64,000 nt of DNA, from assembly GCA_036266835.1 (NCBI GenBank), contig DATAXD010000032.1, forward strand, positions 1-64,000, given 5' to 3'. Shown one piece after another: positions 1 through 7,688 of this stretch. Within the stretch, counting starts at the first letter, position 1. Every line of letters begins with the position of its first letter. Position numbers and translations under genes: made by a program. The notes under the pieces are model-generated. The model saw only the letters and a list, made by a program, of their open reading frames with translations, was not told where the DNA came from and searched no databases. Origin of the DNA: Galbitalea sp036266835. GTDB taxonomy: Bacteria; Actinomycetota; Actinomycetes; Actinomycetales; Microbacteriaceae.

Positions 1-1920
1 GGCGACGGCGAGGCCGAGACCGCGACACTGGCGACGAGCTGGCACCTCAACAAGTTCCTCAACGCGAAGACGGATGGCGCGGTGCTGCCCATCCTCAACC
101 TCAACGGTTACAAGATCGCGAACCCGACGATCCTCGCGCGCATCCCCAAGGACGAACTCATCCAGCTCATGCAGGGCTACGGCTACGCGCCGATCTGGGT
201 CGAGGGCGGGTTCGACGATGAGGACCACATGGCCGTCCACGCGCGATTCGCGGATGCGCTCGAGAAGGCTCTCGACGAGATCGCTGCGATCCAAAAGGAT
301 GCCCGCCAAAACGGCAACGAGGCTCGGCGAGCCTGGCCGATGATCGTCCTCAAGACGCCCAAGGGCTGGACCGGCCCGAAGTTCGTGGACGGGTTACCGG
401 TCGAGAACACCTGGCGTGCCCACCAGGTACCGATCGCGAGCGTTCGGGACAAGCCCGAGCACCTGCATCAGCTGCAGGAGTGGATGGAGAGCTACAAAAT
501 CGGCGAACTCCTCAACGCCGACGGATCGCCGATCGCTTCCCTCGACGCGAACCGGCCAAAGGGCGAGCGGCGGATGTCCGCGAACCCGAACGCGAACGGC
601 GGGCTTCTCGAGAAAACCCTGGTTTTGCCACCGCTTGACGACCACGCGATCGATGTTTCGAAGGATCGCGGCGTCGTCATCGAGTCGACGCGCGTGCTCG
701 GCCGTTGGCTCCGAGACATCATTGTTGCCAACCCCACGAATTTCCGCGTGTTCGGACCCGACGAGACCGCATCCAACCGCCTCGACGATGTCTATCAGGT
801 CACCGCGAAGGAATGGCAGGGTGAATATCTTCCCGTCGACGAGAACCTGGCCCATGAGGGGCGGGTCATCGAGGCGCTAAGCGAGAACCTGATGCAGGGC
901 CTGCTCGAGGGCTACACCCTTACCGGACGCCACGGCCTCTTCAACTCTTACGAGGCCTTCATTCACGTCGTCGATGCAATGTTCAACCAGCACGCAAAGT
1001 GGCTCGAGTCGGCCGCCGAAGTGCCGTGGCGTCGGCCGATCCCATCCTTCAACTACCTGCTCTCATCCCATGTCTGGCGCCAGGATCACAATGGCTTCTC
1101 GCACCAGGATCCGGGATTTCTCGACCACGTCGTCAACAAGCGCGCGAGTGTCGTCCGTGTTTATCTGCCCGCGGATGCCAACCAGCTGCTGGTCACCGCG
1201 GAGCACATCTTTGGAACGCACGACTACGTCAATGTCATCGTTGCCGGGAAGCAGCCGACACCGACATTCCTCAGTCTCGAGGAGGCGCGCGAACACGGTG
1301 CGCGCGGTCTCGGGGTCTGGGATTGGGCGGGCACCGAGGTCGAAGGCGAGGAGCCGGATGTCGTCATCGCTTCGGCTGGCGACGTGCCGACCATCGAGGC
1401 GATGGCCGCCGTTCAGCTGCTCAAGAACGAGATACCCGGACTGAAGATGCGGTTCGTCAACGTGGTCGACCTGATGCGGCTGCAAGACGAGACCGAGCAT
1501 CCACACGGTCTCAGCTCCGATGAATTCGACGCGGTCTTCACGGCCGACAAGCCGGTCGTCTTCGCGTTTCACGGCTACCCGTCGCTCGTTCATCGACTCA
1601 CCTACCGGCGCAGCGCACCCGAGCGGTTCCACGTGCGCGGGTTCAAGGAGCGCGGCACCACGACCACGCCGTTCGACATGCTCATGCTCAACGACCTCGA
1701 CCGGTTCCGGCTGGTCATGGACGTCATCCGTCGCGTCCCCTCACTCGGGTCGAAATTCGCCTCGTTCAACCAACGCATGGACGATGAACGCATCCAGCAC
1801 CGCGCCTACACCCGCGCACACGGCGAAGACCCCACCGATGTGGCAACGACCGAGGGTCTGCCCTTCAAGTCGAGCACGATGCGCACCGATGCCACCGGAA
1901 GCGACAACACCAAGGTCTAA
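1..1920 (+). CDS. xfp: Phosphoketolase, 5'-truncated by window edge
   Basis: Xylulose-5-phosphate/fructose-6-phosphate phosphoketolase, a cytosolic ThDP enzyme that splits sugar phosphates with inorganic phosphate into acetyl phosphate plus glyceraldehyde-3-phosphate or erythrose-4-phosphate. The reading frame is open from base 1. It begins GDGEAET, which is a family signature, followed by an LNLNGYKIANPT-like segment, and SHQDPG appears near visible residue 367. I see 639 residues; the family is usually about 790-800, so roughly 155 N-terminal residues, including the first ThDP signature, lie outside the window. The ATG at 82 is internal, not the start. The C-terminus is complete with a TAA stop. 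An inverted-repeat element begins 15 bp after the stop. Identification is firm. Confidence 0.95.
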   Translation, partial: GDGEAETATLATSWHLNKFLNAKTDGAVLPILNLNGYKIANPTILARIPKDELIQLMQGYGYAPIWVEGGFDDEDHMAVHARFADALEKALDEIAAIQKDARQNGNEARRAWPMIVLKTPKGWTGPKFVDGLPVENTWRAHQVPIASVRDKPEHLHQLQEWMESYKIGELLNADGSPIASLDANRPKGERRMSANPNANGGLLEKTLVLPPLDDHAIDVSKDRGVVIESTRVLGRWLRDIIVANPTNFRVFGPDETASNRLDDVYQVTAKEWQGEYLPVDENLAHEGRVIEALSENLMQGLLEGYTLTGRHGLFNSYEAFIHVVDAMFNQHAKWLESAAEVPWRRPIPSFNYLLSSHVWRQDHNGFSHQDPGFLDHVVNKRASVVRVYLPADANQLLVTAEHIFGTHDYVNVIVAGKQPTPTFLSLEEAREHGARGLGVWDWAGTEVEGEEPDVVIASAGDVPTIEAMAAVQLLKNEIPGLKMRFVNVVDLMRLQDETEHPHGLSSDEFDAVFTADKPVVFAFHGYPSLVHRLTYRRSAPERFHVRGFKERGTTTTPFDMLMLNDLDRFRLVMDVIRRVPSLGSKFASFNQRMDDERIQHRAYTRAHGEDPTDVATTEGLPFKSSTMRTDATGSDNTKV

Positions 1921-1934
1921 TTCTTGCCCCATCT

Positions 1935-2064
1935 CTCTCCTAATTCAGGAGGCTGGTCACCTAATTCAGGAGGCTGTGTGACTGAAGTGGCAGAAGCTTG
2001 CTGGAGTCTCCTGAGTTGTGCAACATCGGGTGCGGCTGGTTGGCAACCTCCTGAATTAGGAGAG
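1935..2064. repeat. Intergenic element with 18-bp terminal inverted repeats (copy 1)
   Basis: The ends 1935-1952 and 2047-2064 are perfect 18-bp inverted repeats with core CTCCTAATTCAGGAG. A third partial copy of the arm sits at 1960-1973. The element fills the gap between the convergent xfp and mgtA genes. The 22 bases at 1963-1984 recur exactly, inverted, at 11227-11248 in a second element. It could fold into a long hairpin that ends transcription from both sides. No coding capacity is seen. It resembles a REPIN or MITE, but no target-site duplication is obvious. Confidence 0.8.
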
Positions 2065-2075
2065 GTGGGAGTGTG

Positions 2076-4610
2076 TTACACAGCTCGCTGATTCGGCTTC
2101 CAGAAGAAGCGCTTTACCAGTTCGTTCGAGGCCACGTAGACCAGCGTGATTCCGATGATCGACAAGAACAGCGGAACCGACAGGCCCACCAATTGCAAGG
2201 GTGCCGCCAGCGGTGAGTACGGGATGTAGCACGCAACGATGGCGACCGCGATGCTCGCGATCACAATCCACTTGCTCGGCCGACTGCGGAAGAACGGCCG
2301 CCGAGTGCGCAGCACGAACAGCACGACGACCTCGGTGAGGATGCTGCCCAGGAACCACGCGCTCTGGAATTCGTGTACCTTCGCGTGGAAAACCAGCTCC
2401 AGCACCAGGAACGTGATGATGTCGAAGGCGGAGCTCAGGGTTCCGAACACAATCATGTAGTTGCGGATGAGCTTCACATTCCACGCCTGCGGTACGCGCA
2501 GCTGGGCGGCATCTACCGAGTCCGTCGCAATGAAGGTCGCCGGGAAGTCGGTGAGCAGGTTGATCAGCAGGATCTGACCGGCCAGCAGCGGAAGGAACGG
2601 CAGAACCGCCGCCGCGATCGCCATCGAGAGCACGTTGCCAAAGCTCGCGCTGGTCGTCATGAAGATGTACTTCATGGTGTTCGCGAAGGTGCGGCGGCCC
2701 TGCGTCATGCCGGCGAGCAGAACGTTGAGGTCCTTCTCCAAGAGCACGATTGCCGCAGCTTCCTTCGCGACCGCAACGGCGCTGTCGACGGAGATACCGA
2801 CATCCGCTGCATGCAGCGCCGGGGAGTCGTTGATCCCATCCCCCATGTAGCCGACGACCGCACCGCCCGAGCGCAGTGCCCGAACGATCCGCTCCTTCTG
2901 GATGGGGTTGAGCTCCGCGAAGACGGCGACGTCGGCCGAAGCGAGTGCGAGCTTGGCATCATCCAGCGCGTCGATGTCGGTGCCGGTCAGCACCGTCTTT
3001 GTGGACAGCCCGACCTCATTCGCAATGTGTGCCGCAACGAGGTGATTGTCGCCGGTGAGCATCCGCACCGAGATGCCGTTGGTAGCGAGATCCTCGAGCG
3101 TCTTCGCCGCATCCGGCTTGGCCGGGTCGGCGAACGTCACGAACCCGACCAAGGTCATCTTCGCCTCGTCGGCGAGTACGGCAGTCTTTGCGCCCTTCAT
3201 GTCCTTCGTAGCGATGCCCAGCACCCGGTACCCCTGGTTGCTGAGGTCCAGGAACTGCTTCTGAACGGATGCCTGCACGGATGCGATCGGCACGGTTTTT
3301 CCGCCAGCACCGACCGCCTGCGTGCAGACCTCAAGGATCGCGTCGAGCGCTCCCTTGCTGACCAGCACCGGATCAGCGCTGCCGTCCTGGAACAGGATGC
3401 TCAACCGGCGACGGTTGAAGTCGTAGGGAAGCTCCCCCAGCTTCACGCACTTCGACACATCGCACTTAACGGCGCTGCAGATGGCATCGTCGATCGGGTT
3501 CTTCATGCCGATCTGCAGCGATGCGTCCAGGAATGCGAGCCGGGCGACCGCGTCGCTGGGCTTTCCGGTGACATCGAGCGAGGCATCCAGAACGACCTCG
3601 CCCGCGGTCATCGTTCCGGTCTTGTCGGAGCAGAAGACGCTCATCGAACCGAAGTCTTCGATGGCGTCGAGCCGACGGACAATCACCTTGCGTTTGGCGA
3701 TCGCGCGCGCACCCTGAGCCAGGCTGATCGTGACGATCGTCGGCAGCAGCTGGGGGGTGAGCCCCACTGCGAGCGCAAGCGAGAACAGCACCGAGTCGAT
3801 GACCGCCTTGTGTTCGAGCAGGTTGACCACGAAAATCGCGACAACGAGGATGACCATGATCCGGGTCAGGAACAACCCGAAACGGGTCAGCCCCTTTTCG
3901 AATCCCGTCTTCGGCGCTGCGGTTTCGAGGCGAGCCGACACGGATCCGATCTCGGTGGATACGCCGGTGCCAACCACGAGCACGGTGCCGGAGCCGCTGG
4001 CAACGTGCGTGCCCATGAAGACCATGTTCGGACGCGCGTTGAGCGCGGCATCCGCCGGGCTGGTGCCGGGCGTCTTCTCGACCGGAAATGTCTCGCCGGT
4101 GAGTGCCGACTCGTCGAGCTGCAGCCCGTTCGACGACAGCACGATCGAGTCACCGGGAACCAGGTCTCCCGCGGAGAGCTCGGAGACGTCGCCGGGAACG
4201 ATGCCGGTGAGCGGCACGCCCTGGAGCGTTCCATCGCGGTAGACCTGCGCTTTCACCTCCACGGTGGCCAGCAGGGCGGCGATCGCCCTGCCTGCCCCGC
4301 GCTCCTGCCAGAATCCAAGAAGCCCCGACAACAGGATGATGACGAGGATGATGATCGAGTCGACGGGGTCGCCGAGCGCCCAGGCGAGCACGGTCGCGAC
4401 CACCAGGATGATGATGATCGGACTGAGGAACTGACGCGCGAGCAGCCGGGCATCCGAGGTCTGCTTTGACGTACCGAGCGTGTTCGCGCCGACGCGTGTC
4501 AACGTCGCGGCGGCCTGGGCCGTGGTGAGGCCCTTGTCCGTCGAGGTCAGGTCCGTCAGCAGCTGCGCCTGGTCGGTGTTCCAGTAGTCGGCAGGAAGAG
4601 TCGTAGTCAC
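2076..4610 (-). CDS. mgtA: Magnesium-importing P-type ATPase (MgtA/MgtB type)
   Basis: Type IIIB P-type ATPase, 844 residues, predicted to import Mg2+ across the cytoplasmic membrane at the cost of ATP. Visible motifs in order: actuator TGETFP near residue 171 (TGES variant), phosphorylation site DKTGT near 328, nucleotide-binding domain, hinge MGDGINDS near 590, and C-terminal membrane helices with the LINLLTDFPA stretch typical of MgtA. Length is slightly short of the usual 860-900 but complete. The start is GTG at 4610. It is transcribed alone, convergent with xfp across a palindromic element. A CorA-type channel is encoded at 17.8 kb, so two magnesium systems lie in the window. No MgtC, leader peptide or M-box riboswitch is recognisable upstream. 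Confidence 0.93.
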   Translation of the reverse strand: MTTTLPADYWNTDQAQLLTDLTSTDKGLTTAQAAATLTRVGANTLGTSKQTSDARLLARQFLSPIIIILVVATVLAWALGDPVDSIIILVIILLSGLLGFWQERGAGRAIAALLATVEVKAQVYRDGTLQGVPLTGIVPGDVSELSAGDLVPGDSIVLSSNGLQLDESALTGETFPVEKTPGTSPADAALNARPNMVFMGTHVASGSGTVLVVGTGVSTEIGSVSARLETAAPKTGFEKGLTRFGLFLTRIMVILVVAIFVVNLLEHKAVIDSVLFSLALAVGLTPQLLPTIVTISLAQGARAIAKRKVIVRRLDAIEDFGSMSVFCSDKTGTMTAGEVVLDASLDVTGKPSDAVARLAFLDASLQIGMKNPIDDAICSAVKCDVSKCVKLGELPYDFNRRRLSILFQDGSADPVLVSKGALDAILEVCTQAVGAGGKTVPIASVQASVQKQFLDLSNQGYRVLGIATKDMKGAKTAVLADEAKMTLVGFVTFADPAKPDAAKTLEDLATNGISVRMLTGDNHLVAAHIANEVGLSTKTVLTGTDIDALDDAKLALASADVAVFAELNPIQKERIVRALRSGGAVVGYMGDGINDSPALHAADVGISVDSAVAVAKEAAAIVLLEKDLNVLLAGMTQGRRTFANTMKYIFMTTSASFGNVLSMAIAAAVLPFLPLLAGQILLINLLTDFPATFIATDSVDAAQLRVPQAWNVKLIRNYMIVFGTLSSAFDIITFLVLELVFHAKVHEFQSAWFLGSILTEVVVLFVLRTRRPFFRSRPSKWIVIASIAVAIVACYIPYSPLAAPLQLVGLSVPLFLSIIGITLVYVASNELVKRFFWKPNQRAV

Positions 4611-4679
4611 GACCCAAGTATGGCTGGCGAAAAGCCGGCGCGGCCCTAGGAACTAACTACTTAAGTTTCTACCTTGAAT

Positions 4680-4716
4680 GGTCTCGATACGCGCCGCTTC
4701 GTGGCGCTACTCGACC
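4680..4716. repeat. Interrupted palindrome with GGTCTCGATACGCG arm
   Basis: The left arm (4680-4695) and right arm (4702-4716) form an imperfect inverted repeat, GGTCTCGATACGCGCC with GGCGCTACTCGACC, around the loop GCTTCGT. It sits between mgtA and the small gene on its left and right. Very similar hairpins are, to my knowledge, common between genes in Microbacteriaceae. I see only this copy here. It may serve as a terminator for the minus-strand gene at 4728-5003. Confidence 0.6.
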
Positions 4717-4727
4717 CGCGAGCATCC

Positions 4728-5003
4728 CTACAGGTCGACGCGCTCTTCCGGAGCCTCGAGATCGTCGGCATCCTTCGGATCCCAGACGTAGGTCACGTGC
4801 ACGCTGTCGCCGACCTTGACCGCCTTCGACGCGGTGTAGGCGAACTCCGCCGCGGCCGCGGACTCGAGCCCGTTCACGATGATCTCCTGATCCCATCCGC
4901 TCGCGGTAGCGATGCGGTGGTCGGTCTGGCCATCGTTCGGTCCGCCCGAGAAGATCACGATGTACTGATCGCCATGGGCAAGAGTGGGCTGTGTGTCGGT
5001 CAT
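4728..5003 (-). CDS. Conserved small protein of unknown function, 91 aa
   Basis: I do not recognise a named family. The product is acidic and soluble, with a region of alternating strands (QYIVIFSGGPNDGQTDHR) near the N-terminus and a C-terminal segment VHVTYVWDPKDAD, so it is probably a small beta-rich cytosolic protein. There is no signal peptide, membrane helix or zinc motif. It starts at an ATG at 5003 and is divergent from orn, with only 75 bp between the two start codons, so the promoters are close together. The codon pattern matches its neighbours, which supports a real gene. No function is assigned. Confidence 0.65.
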   Translation of the reverse strand: MTDTQPTLAHGDQYIVIFSGGPNDGQTDHRIATASGWDQEIIVNGLESAAAAEFAYTASKAVKVGDSVHVTYVWDPKDADDLEAPEERVDL

Positions 5004-5078
5004 GCCTCTATTTTGGCACCCGCATGCGACCTGTGAGCACGATCAGAGTGGGTCGGAGGCGCTCGATAGGATAACTGC

Positions 5079-5702
5079 GTGGCTTCAACGGATGACCGTC
5101 TGGTCTGGATCGACTGCGAAATGACCGGACTCGACCTGGAGGTCGACGAACTCGTTGAGGTCGCGGTGGTCATCACCGACTACGACCTGATGCCGGTCGA
5201 CCCCGGGTTCGAGATCGTCATCAAGCCGGATCAGACCGCCTGGGACCACATGAGTGACTTCGTGCGCGAGATGCACACGACGAGCGGACTCATCGCCGAA
5301 ATCCCCAACGGCACGACCCTCGCCGAGGCCGAGTACGAAGTACTCGAATACATTCTGAAGTTCGTTCCGATCGGGCAGAGCGCGCCGCTGGCCGGCAACA
5401 CCATCGGCACGGATCGGATGTTCCTTGCCAAGTTCATGCCGCGGGTCGATTCCCATCTGCACTACCGCAGCGTCGACGTCTCATCAATCAAGGAACTGAC
5501 CAGGCACTGGTTCCCGCGCATCTACTTCAACGCGCCACCGAAAGCCGGTGGCCACCGCGCCCTCGCTGACATCCTCGAGTCGATCCGTGAGCTCGAGTAT
5601 TACCGCGCTGTCGCGTTCGTGGCCGAACCCGGCCCGACCTCGGAGGATGCCCAGGCCGCAGCCGCCGCGGTGGTGGAGAATTGGGCCTCACGCCTAAGCT
5701 AG
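5079..5702 (+). CDS. orn: Oligoribonuclease
   Basis: DEDDh 3'-5' exonuclease that degrades 2-5 nt RNA fragments and pGpG to mononucleotides at the last step of RNA turnover. All five catalytic residues are visible: D12 and E14 in WIDCEMTGLD, D112 in IGTDRMF, and H159 and D164 in GGHRALAD. The length of 207 residues matches the family, with a short alanine-rich actinobacterial tail. The start is GTG at 5079. A TAGGAT hexamer at 5067-5072 ends 6 nt before it, and no ribosome-binding site is present, so the mRNA is probably leaderless. tRNA-His lies 104 bp downstream beyond two GC hairpins. Confidence 0.96.
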   Translation: MASTDDRLVWIDCEMTGLDLEVDELVEVAVVITDYDLMPVDPGFEIVIKPDQTAWDHMSDFVREMHTTSGLIAEIPNGTTLAEAEYEVLEYILKFVPIGQSAPLAGNTIGTDRMFLAKFMPRVDSHLHYRSVDVSSIKELTRHWFPRIYFNAPPKAGGHRALADILESIRELEYYRAVAFVAEPGPTSEDAQAAAAAVVENWASRLS

Positions 5703-5717
5703 GCTCGGCCGCTCGTC

Positions 5718-5776
5718 GCAGCCGCCGCCCCTGCGGCTGCACGGTGCATACACGCAGCCGCCGCCCCTGCGGCTGC
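5718..5776. repeat. Two copies of a 23-bp GC-rich hairpin
   Basis: Copies at 5718-5740 and 5754-5776 are identical: stem GCAGCCGC / GCGGCTGC with the 7-nt loop CGCCCCT, spaced 36 bp apart. They lie between orn and tRNA-His, and the second copy touches the -10 hexamer TAGTAT (5777-5782) of the tRNA. A third member with the same loop and a changed but still complementary stem is at 39344-39366, which suggests that the structure is what is conserved. They may terminate orn transcription. Confidence 0.75.
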
Positions 5777-5806
5777 TAGTATCCATAGGTTGCTTCGGCG
5801 ACTCAT

Positions 5807-5880
5807 GGTGGGCGTAGCTCAGTAGGTAGAGCACTGGCTTGTGGTGCCGGGGGTCGCGGGTTCGAGCCCCGTCGTCCACC
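5807..5880 (+). tRNA. tRNA-His (anticodon GTG)
   Basis: A complete cloverleaf. The acceptor stem GTGGGCG pairs with CGTCCAC (one G-T pair), preceded by G-1 at 5807 facing C73 at 5880, the extra pair diagnostic for histidine tRNA. The D-arm is AGCTC..GAGC, and the anticodon stem CTGGC/GCCGG carries the 7-nt loop TTGTGGT with anticodon GTG at 5841-5843. The T-arm is CGGGTTCGAGCCCCG. The 3' CCA is not encoded. A TAGTAT -10 hexamer lies at 5777-5782. Confidence 0.97.
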
Positions 5881-5994
5881 CGCTGTGTTTGTTGGCTTGG
5901 GACGCGTACGCGCGTCCCAAGCATCGCGGGCTACGGCTTCGCCGACTTCGCCTTCGACCGGATGTCGAGCCTTCCGCTGTGGAAAGCTTGCAGC

Positions 5995-6300
5995 GTGGCC
6001 GACACGCTCCAGGGGACGCGCGAACAGACCGAGGAAGACACTCACCTCGGTGAGTTGACCGTGCCCGATCTTCCGTGGATCACCATAGTCTGGAACGACC
6101 CCGTCAACCTCATGCCGTACGTCACCTATGTATTCAAGAGTTATTTCGGGTTCCCCGAAGCGAAGGCCAAGCGCCTCATGATGCAGGTACACACCGAAGG
6201 CAAAGCCGTGGTCGCATCGGGTCCGCGCGAAGAGATGGAGCGTCACGTTGCCGCGATGCACGGCTACGGGCTGTGGGCGACCCTGCAGAAGGAGTCGTAG
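5995..6300 (+). CDS. clpS: ATP-dependent Clp protease adaptor ClpS
   Basis: Adaptor that binds the N-domain of ClpA/ClpC and delivers N-degron substrates to the Clp protease. The core shows the ClpS fold signature: WITIVWNDPVNLMPYVTYVF, then the KAKRLMMQVHTEGKAVVASG helix, and the C-terminal HGYGLWATL. With the GTG at 5995 the protein is 101 residues, normal for the family, and GGAAAG lies about 10 nt upstream. An in-frame ATG at 5962 would add 11 residues but lacks a binding site. The stop codon abuts the GTG of the next gene. The clpS-DUF2017-metallopeptidase order is, to my knowledge, recurrent in actinobacteria. Confidence 0.93.
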   Translation: MADTLQGTREQTEEDTHLGELTVPDLPWITIVWNDPVNLMPYVTYVFKSYFGFPEAKAKRLMMQVHTEGKAVVASGPREEMERHVAAMHGYGLWATLQKES

Positions 6301-6801
6301 GTGAAGCCCTTCCGCGCGACCGCAGACGGCGTGACGGTCAAGCTCGCAGGATCGGACGCGCAGCTCCTCGCCAACCTCGCGACCCAGATAGCGGGCCTGC
6401 TCGCGGGTCGCGACGAGCTCGAAAACGATCCAGCAATCGAGCGCCTTCTGCCGGACGCCTACCGCGACAGCGACGAGGACGCCGCCGAGTTCCGCCGTTT
6501 CACGGAAGAGGACCTCGCGGACGACAAGATCCGCAGGGCACTCGGCATGGCCGAGTCGCTCACACCCGAAAGGGACTCGGATGTCGCATCCGAGGGTCCG
6601 GTCCACGTCACGCTGGATCCGCTGGCCGCCCTCGACTGGATGCGCACCTTCACCGACATCCGCCTCGCGCTCGCAACGCGGCTGGGCATCGTTGACGATA
6701 CCAGCGCGATCATGGTCGACGACGAGTCCCAGCTGACCCTCGCGATCTACACCTGGCTCGGCCAACTGCAGTGGGCTCTCGTTCGGACCGTGGATCACTG
6801 A
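6301..6801 (+). CDS. DUF2017 family protein
   Basis: A 166-residue cytosolic protein of the DUF2017 family, commonly found next to clpS in actinobacteria; its function is not established. The sequence is acidic and mostly helical, with a conserved C-terminal block (LALATRLGIVDD ... IYTWLGQLQWALV). No catalytic motif is evident. The start is GTG at 6301, directly after the clpS stop TAG, so translation is very likely coupled. The conserved linkage suggests a role linked to regulated proteolysis, which is inference. Confidence 0.85.
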   Translation: MKPFRATADGVTVKLAGSDAQLLANLATQIAGLLAGRDELENDPAIERLLPDAYRDSDEDAAEFRRFTEEDLADDKIRRALGMAESLTPERDSDVASEGPVHVTLDPLAALDWMRTFTDIRLALATRLGIVDDTSAIMVDDESQLTLAIYTWLGQLQWALVRTVDH

Positions 6802-6810
6802 GGCGCGCGC

Positions 6811-7167
6811 ATGAGAAGCGACGAAGTCGACCCGGATGAGTTCGAAAAGCTCGTGACAGACGAACTCGACCTACTCCCCGACGAGATGATGAATGGCATC
6901 GAGAACGTTGGATTTGTGACGCAGAGCCGCCCGGATGACGGGTCCCTGCGGCTGCTCGGCCTGTACACCGGCATCGCGCTTACCCGTCGCGGGCAGTACG
7001 GACACGGCGAGCTTCCGGATCGGATTGTGCTCTACCGCGAGCCGCTGCTTCGCATTTCGCGGGATATCCAAGACCTGCACAACAACATCCACGTGACACT
7101 CGTGCACGAGATCGGGCACTACTACGGGCTCGACGATGCGGAACTGAAACGGCTCGGCTGGGGTTAG
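6811..7167 (+). CDS. Zincin-like metallopeptidase family protein
   Basis: A 118-residue member of the small metallopeptidase family (PF06262 type) with the zinc-binding motif HEIGH at residues 99-103 followed by YYGLDD, where the aspartate may be the third ligand. No signal peptide is visible, so it is probably cytosolic. It is third in the clpS-DUF2017 operon, 9 bp after the preceding stop. Its stop codon overlaps the stop of the minus-strand kinase gene by 4 bp (7164-7167). The substrate is unknown. Confidence 0.88.
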   Translation: MRSDEVDPDEFEKLVTDELDLLPDEMMNGIENVGFVTQSRPDDGSLRLLGLYTGIALTRRGQYGHGELPDRIVLYREPLLRISRDIQDLHNNIHVTLVHEIGHYYGLDDAELKRLGWG

Positions 7168-7688
7168 CCCAGGACGCGCGCCCCGTCGACGCGGATGTCG
7201 GCGAGCAGCTCGGGGTGCTCGCGGTTGCAGAAGCGCTGCTCCTGCGCGGCCCACGCGTCCCAGTGCGCTTCGTACCCGATACCATCCCTGGCGAAGGCCC
7301 GGGCCTTTCTGGTGGGAGCATCGAGCTCGACCCAGACACCGAGGGTTGCAATCGCGCGATTGGCCCGCGACAGGGCGCCCGACCCCTCGATCACGAGCGG
7401 TCGCCCGGCGTCCACGACATGCTCCTCCGCGAGCGCGCCGGTCGCCCAGTCCCAGCGTCGCCAGCGGTGGCGACCGAGCACATCCGTTCGCACGCGCTTG
7501 CTGCCGACCTGGAGCCCCTGCCAGCCCGGATACAGGTCGTCGAGACGAACGAGCTGGGCCTCCAGCAGCTCGGCGACCGAGGAGGCGAGTTCGGTCTTGC
7601 CTGAACCTGATCGTCCATCGATGAGGATGATCGCCGGAGATGCTGCGTGCGACGCCTCGACGACCTGACGGACCGCATCAGGCGCCAA
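7164..7688 (-). CDS. P-loop kinase-like protein at the end of the ykoEDC operon
   Basis: A P-loop NTPase of the uridine/nucleoside-kinase type. The Walker A motif GRSGSGKT is at residues 25-32, followed by LVRLDDLYPGW (typical substrate-site aspartates) and a middle RHRWRRWDW segment. I place the start at TTG 7688, which has TGGAG 8 nt upstream and gives 174 residues. It overlaps the end of ykoC by 11 nt, so it is cotranscribed with the riboswitch-controlled thiamine transporter. No ATG lies near the N-terminus, so the exact start is uncertain. A salvage role for an imported thiamine precursor is possible but inferred only from position; such proteins are usually annotated as uridine kinase-like. 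Confidence 0.75.
   Translation of the reverse strand: MAPDAVRQVVEASHAASPAIILIDGRSGSGKTELASSVAELLEAQLVRLDDLYPGWQGLQVGSKRVRTDVLGRHRWRRWDWATGALAEEHVVDAGRPLVIEGSGALSRANRAIATLGVWVELDAPTRKARAFARDGIGYEAHWDAWAAQEQRFCNREHPELLADIRVDGARVLG

Noticed and set aside
2373..4469. 698-codon plus-strand reading frame opposite mgtA
   Set aside because: It is antisense to a clear P-type ATPase; its residues are Arg/Asp/His/Gly-rich without any domain, as expected from high-GC codon bias.
5807..5880. tRNA-His as an integration site for a mobile element
   Set aside because: No direct repeat of the tRNA 3' end and no integrase downstream; housekeeping genes follow at once.
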